A stretch of DNA of 64,000 nt from Endotrypanum monterogeii (lineage: Eukaryota; Euglenozoa; Kinetoplastea; Trypanosomatida; Trypanosomatidae). Where the stretch lies: positions 565,003 to 629,002 of the forward strand of contig CM007347.1 in the NCBI GenBank assembly GCA_000333855.2, read 5' to 3'. The first letter of the stretch is position 1. Each line of letters begins with the position of its first letter. The notes under the pieces are model-generated. The model was not told the DNA's origin. It was given only the letters and a program-made list of their open reading frames with translations, and made no database searches. Both the position numbers and the translations under genes were made by a program. Shown one piece after another: positions 60,735 to 64,000 of this stretch.

Positions 60735-60842
60735 CACGCCATGCAGGTCGTGCGCTTCCGGCTGTGCAGGAATGCGCGCGGCTGGGGGGCGGTGGGGGAG
60801 GGCGGCCGCGCGAGCCGTTCAACGACGTGTGCGACCGCTGTC
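60735..60842. repeat. Duplicated 3' flank of the acyltransferase genes
   Basis: Matches the flank of the long copy from 53379: shared CACGCCATGCAGGTCGTGCG start and a shared GTGCGACCGCTGTC near the end. This copy has about 20 extra bases containing a GCGGCCGC octamer (60802-60809). After about 60842 similarity stops. Confidence 0.8.
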
Positions 60843-63686
60843 GCGCTCCTACAAGTGGTAGGCCGCTGAAGGCGGGTCTTCGATGTTATGCACAAGTCTT
60901 AACCTCACAACGTGGGTCAGTGCTCGCGGGAGATGTTCGAGTGTTGGTTTTCGAGGATTACTTCCGGAAATGGTGTTGATCATCGATAAAACGTTCATGA
61001 TCATTATTTTGATTGTTGCGGTCGCAAGCAGATATCGAAGAATTGTGTGATTGTCGCCGGAGGAGCGACCCAGTGAAGGGAAGAGGAGAGGAGAGACGTG
61101 GGGAGATGAGACCGGCTGCGAGATATATGTGCACATCAAAACGTGTACTTTGGCGGAGGGGAGCGCCCTGGGGCCGTGTAGTGAAGCCAGAAGGAACTCA
61201 CCTGAAACTGAAAGAGGCGCAGAGACAGTGGCTGAACATACAGAGAAAAAAAAGGAAGTCTTACTCAGGGGTTTGCTTCCCTCCCCACCCCATCTGACAA
61301 GGTTAGGTGAGAAAAAAAAGTGAAAAAGCGGCGTGCGAACAACAGCAGCAGAGGCAACAGCGCCCCATATTCATTTTCCCGGATGTGTCAAGTATGATGA
61401 TGGAGCAGAGTTTCTGCAGCATCGTATATGGTATATTTTTCTCTCTGTTTTTACTCGAAATTAGTGTTCTTTCTGCTTTTCGCTGGTTGACAGTTTTGTC
61501 GCTGTTCATAAGTCCTTTTGGAGGATAGCATAGTTCCCATTTCGCTTGCGGCTCGCCTCTCCCCTTGCTTTCGCTCCCTCCGGCGCGCTTCAAAAAAAAT
61601 GATTTATATATAGTTTTTATTTACCTCAACTGACTATTTTTTTTTTTTGAAATAGGTATATGTGTAGATATGTTTGTTTGTGTGTGTGTGTGTGTGTGGA
61701 GAGAGAGAGATATACCAATACCTTTTTAGTTTTCTTTTGGGTGTGTATTTTGTGTGGTACATGCCATCGTTTTTCTTTTTATCTCCTTTTTTTTTCCAAA
61801 GCCTGACATTCTGCAGACAAACACTGCATTCTTGCATCAGCTCCATGAAGGATCAACTCTTTCCTTCCATCCTCAATTTTTTTTTTTCTTAGGAAATTCT
61901 TCTTTTCTCCATGCCCCCTCCACAAGCACATAGTTTTTTTTTAATAATATATACTATATATAGTTTGGAATATGGAAGACATCCGCATCCACGTACACAT
62001 ACACATACACACACACACACGCACACGTACGTACAAACAGCATGGTAATCCCTTCTCGTGTTGCTTTCTCCATGGCAAATATTGAGCCTTTGCACTAGCG
62101 TACTGACGCCTGTGCCGTTGTGAGATTCTCTCCGATCTTTCTTTTATTTATTCTACGGTGCTCATGTTGCTCCCCCCCCCCTTCCTCAGGAGGCAGCTAG
62201 AGCGGGTTGCATTACACACCTCAAAAGAGAAGCGATAGGATTTCTTCCGCAGCCCGAATTCCATCGCTTCCTGTCGAGCGCCTCTCCTCGAGAAGCAATT
62301 GCGGTGAGGCTTGAAGAGAGAGAGAGAGGAACACGAGTCTGTAGATCCATGCACACACCTGAGAGGGAAGCAAGCAGGCATGCGAGAGCTGACGAACAAA
62401 AATGGAGATCGTCGCTCAAACCTTCAGGGTGAAATGGGGTTGGGATGGGAGAGCTTCTAACGGAAGGTGTAACTTAATTGTTTCCTTGCGATAGCAGGAA
62501 AGGGTCGATGACGACGAAGCGGTAAACATAAAAGGTTTTCTATGCAACGAAGCACTGAAAGAAGGTGAAGAACACATTGAAAACCGAGGCAATGTTTTAC
62601 GTAGCGAATAACCAGATTCCTTGCATCCCTTCCCTCGCTCCCTCTCCCTCCCTCCCTGTCTCTCTGTTTGTCTGCCTGTTTAGTGGCCCCTTTTATTCAA
62701 CGTTAATTTTTTTTTCCTTTTGTGTGGGTCGCCAGGGTTTGCGAACAGAATTTTCTCGCCTCTCGACTATTTGTTGTCAAGGATCCCAACGTGGCCTTTC
62801 AAATAGCATCCGCAAAGGGATGTTCATAGGTAGGCGATGTCCAGAGTGAGCTGAAGGGGGAAGTCTATCGTTTGTGTTGTGCACTCACGTTCATCTGTGA
62901 GGTGCGCGTCTACCTGAGCGGTCGACTGTCATGTGCGTGAAGGATACTTGGCTTGTACGATTTCGGGTGAGGAACGGCGATCACAGACGTACAGATGACC
63001 GATCACGGCGGCGGCGAGTGGTCGAGCAACAGTGTATCCACTATTTCGGGTTCGATACTTCTTGCCTCCCCCCTTCATGAAGCAAGAAAACGCATCCTTC
63101 ACTCTTCCTCCCTCCTCTCTCCCCCCCTTTTTTTTTCTATCATCCCCTCTTCGCACCAACCGAAAATATTCTCCGCGCATACACATACATATATATATAT
63201 ATATATACTCATACATATATATACTCATATATACTCATATATATGAGTATATATATGCAACTCTTGCCTTGATTGCCACTTGTACCTTTCAGGCAGTGCG
63301 CAAATTGTTCTCTCTTTTTTTTTTTCAAGTTTCTGTTTTTTTGTTCACTGAGCATCGCAGGTAACGTACCACTCTCTTAATTTTACCTTACCGGTCGTTG
63401 GGCTAATTACCTGTTGTTTGGAGTGGTGGTGGTGTACATCGATCTCGTAAAAAGAAAAAAAAGGAGAGTGAGAGTGGTACTCGCATTAGGAAGCATAAGA
63501 ACAACGTGAGCGCGCTCGAATTGAGAGAAAGAGGCATACGTTTCCGTGGTTCGTAAGCACTACTGGGTGCACTAACATCCTTCCTCTTCTCACATCGCCT
63601 TTGGTGCCTTCCTGATCAACTGGAGGATCTCTCTGGAGGCCTTTCCATACCTTTTTCTTTCGGTTCTCGCTGCTGTCACCGCTCTC
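60843..63686. other. AT-richer spacer at the right end
   Basis: Contains T runs (61637-61647, 61878-61890), a TG/GA run (61679-61710), TA-rich DNA (61942-61962), a CA run (62001-62022), CT/CTCC runs (62635-62662), a TA/TACTCAT block with a palindrome (63186-63257) and a T run with TTTCAAG (63311-63329). The short frames at 61307 and 62565 have no coding signal. The T/C tract and AGs at 63310-63362 could serve the small gene at 63687. Confidence 0.5.
63186..63257. repeat. TA / ATACTCATAT repeat with perfect palindrome
   Basis: A TA run is followed by three copies of an ATACTCATAT-like decamer; the last one meets its own reverse complement (ATATGAGTAT) head to head at 63240/63241, giving a perfect 28-base palindrome at 63227-63254. 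Confidence 0.9.
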
Positions 63687-63860
63687 ATGATGTTTCCCGG
63701 TATGCAAGGTCCTCAGGCATTGCCAGATCAACAGGCGTACCCGTTGTTCTGGCGTAATCTCAATCGCTTCCTTGCCATAACAACAGCCACCATAGCCGTT
63801 GCTGCTGCCGTGCGGTACTGCGAGCAGCGCACGCACTCAATGCTCGTCTCAAATCTGTGA
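63687..63860 (+). CDS. Likely small single-pass membrane protein, 57 aa
   Basis: ATG at 63687 (a second ATG follows directly), stop TGA at 63858-63860. The peptide begins MMFPGMQGPQALPDQQAYP, continues with PLFWRNLNRFL, then a hydrophobic helix (AITTATIAVAAAVRY, about residues 30-44) and a short charged end (CEQRTHSMLVSNL). The order of Gly/Pro-rich start, aromatic/basic anchor, one helix and polar tail is what small accessory subunits of mitochondrial complexes look like. Upstream the frame is closed by TAA at 63573. The spacer upstream has a good T/C tract and AG at about 63310-63362. I do not recognise the protein; the call rests on its composition and its position. Confidence 0.5.
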   Translation: MMFPGMQGPQALPDQQAYPLFWRNLNRFLAITTATIAVAAAVRYCEQRTHSMLVSNL

Positions 63861-64000
63861 GGTGCTGCTGGGTATGATGCGCATCATTGGTGTATCTTCG
63901 AAAATGCAGAGGTAGAGTCAGGTCTTGAATCTTCTTACAGGAAACGGCGCTGTTTCACTTGTGGGCGGGTCGAACTGGGTGTTGCTTTTTTTTTTTTGAT
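63861..64000. other. 3' flank at the window end
   Basis: 140 bases with no visible gene; ends in a T run (63987-63997). Confidence 0.6.

Noticed and set aside
60735..60979. Protein extension of the short acyltransferase past the gap (ending EDYFRKWC)
   Set aside because: Frame continuity depends on the arbitrary number of N; by comparison with the long copy the stop lies inside the gap and this DNA is 3' UTR.
63040..63060. GGTTCGATAC resembling a tRNA B box
   Set aside because: No A box at the right distance and no cloverleaf can be drawn around it.

Overview
The window looks like a stretch of a trypanosomatid nuclear chromosome, most likely Leishmania or a close relative (Leishmaniinae). 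Every gene I can support lies on the + strand, introns are not needed anywhere, coding regions are GC-rich and separated by 0.9-3.4 kb of pyrimidine tracts and microsatellites (TA, CA/TG, poly-C, GGGA), and the genes are kinetoplastid versions of eukaryotic housekeeping proteins. This is what one polycistronic transcription unit with trans-splicing and polyadenylation between genes looks like. The gene order agrees with my memory of Leishmania chromosome 27 (unverified); I cannot settle the species.

Layout. 1-674 is the 3' part of one ribosomal protein P0 gene and 2177-3151 is a complete second copy, identical over the shared coding part but with a different 3' flank. Then come two unrecognised proteins (4295-4726, 6126-7334), a choline/ethanolamine kinase with a long N-terminal extension (8885-10804), a large protein ending in a divergent Schlafen/AlbA-type domain (12137-14881), the ESCRT-III subunit VPS2 (16278-16925), the ribosome-biogenesis protein NOC1/MAK21 (20028-22541), the proteasome lid subunit RPN3 (24679-25683), a protein with three degenerate cyclic-nucleotide-binding domains (27055-31074), a discoidin-like plus coiled-coil protein (33111-34913), a small probable mitochondrial membrane protein (36715-37182), an SRD5A3-like polyprenol reductase (38333-39745), a possible helical-repeat protein (40604-42853), the MICOS subunit Mic10 (44873-45202) and RNA polymerase II subunit RPB11 (46538-46942).

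The right third is the most unusual part. A 1598-residue protein (48326-53122) joins a very large, internally repeated membrane region to a C-terminal DGAT2-type acyltransferase domain. After an intervening mitochondrial-type gene (54405-55685) there is a second, short acyltransferase gene (from 59123) that carries only the C-terminal part; it is a mosaic of near-identical and unrelated patches relative to the long gene and runs into a 355-base assembly gap (60380-60734). The window ends with a likely small membrane protein of 57 residues (63687-63860).

The genes do not form one pathway. Several touch membranes and lipids (ethanolamine kinase, polyprenol reductase, two acyltransferases, Mic10, VPS2), but in this kind of genome neighbours share a transcript rather than a function. 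Regulation is expected to be post-transcriptional, through the UTRs; no promoter, tRNA, rRNA or CRISPR was found.
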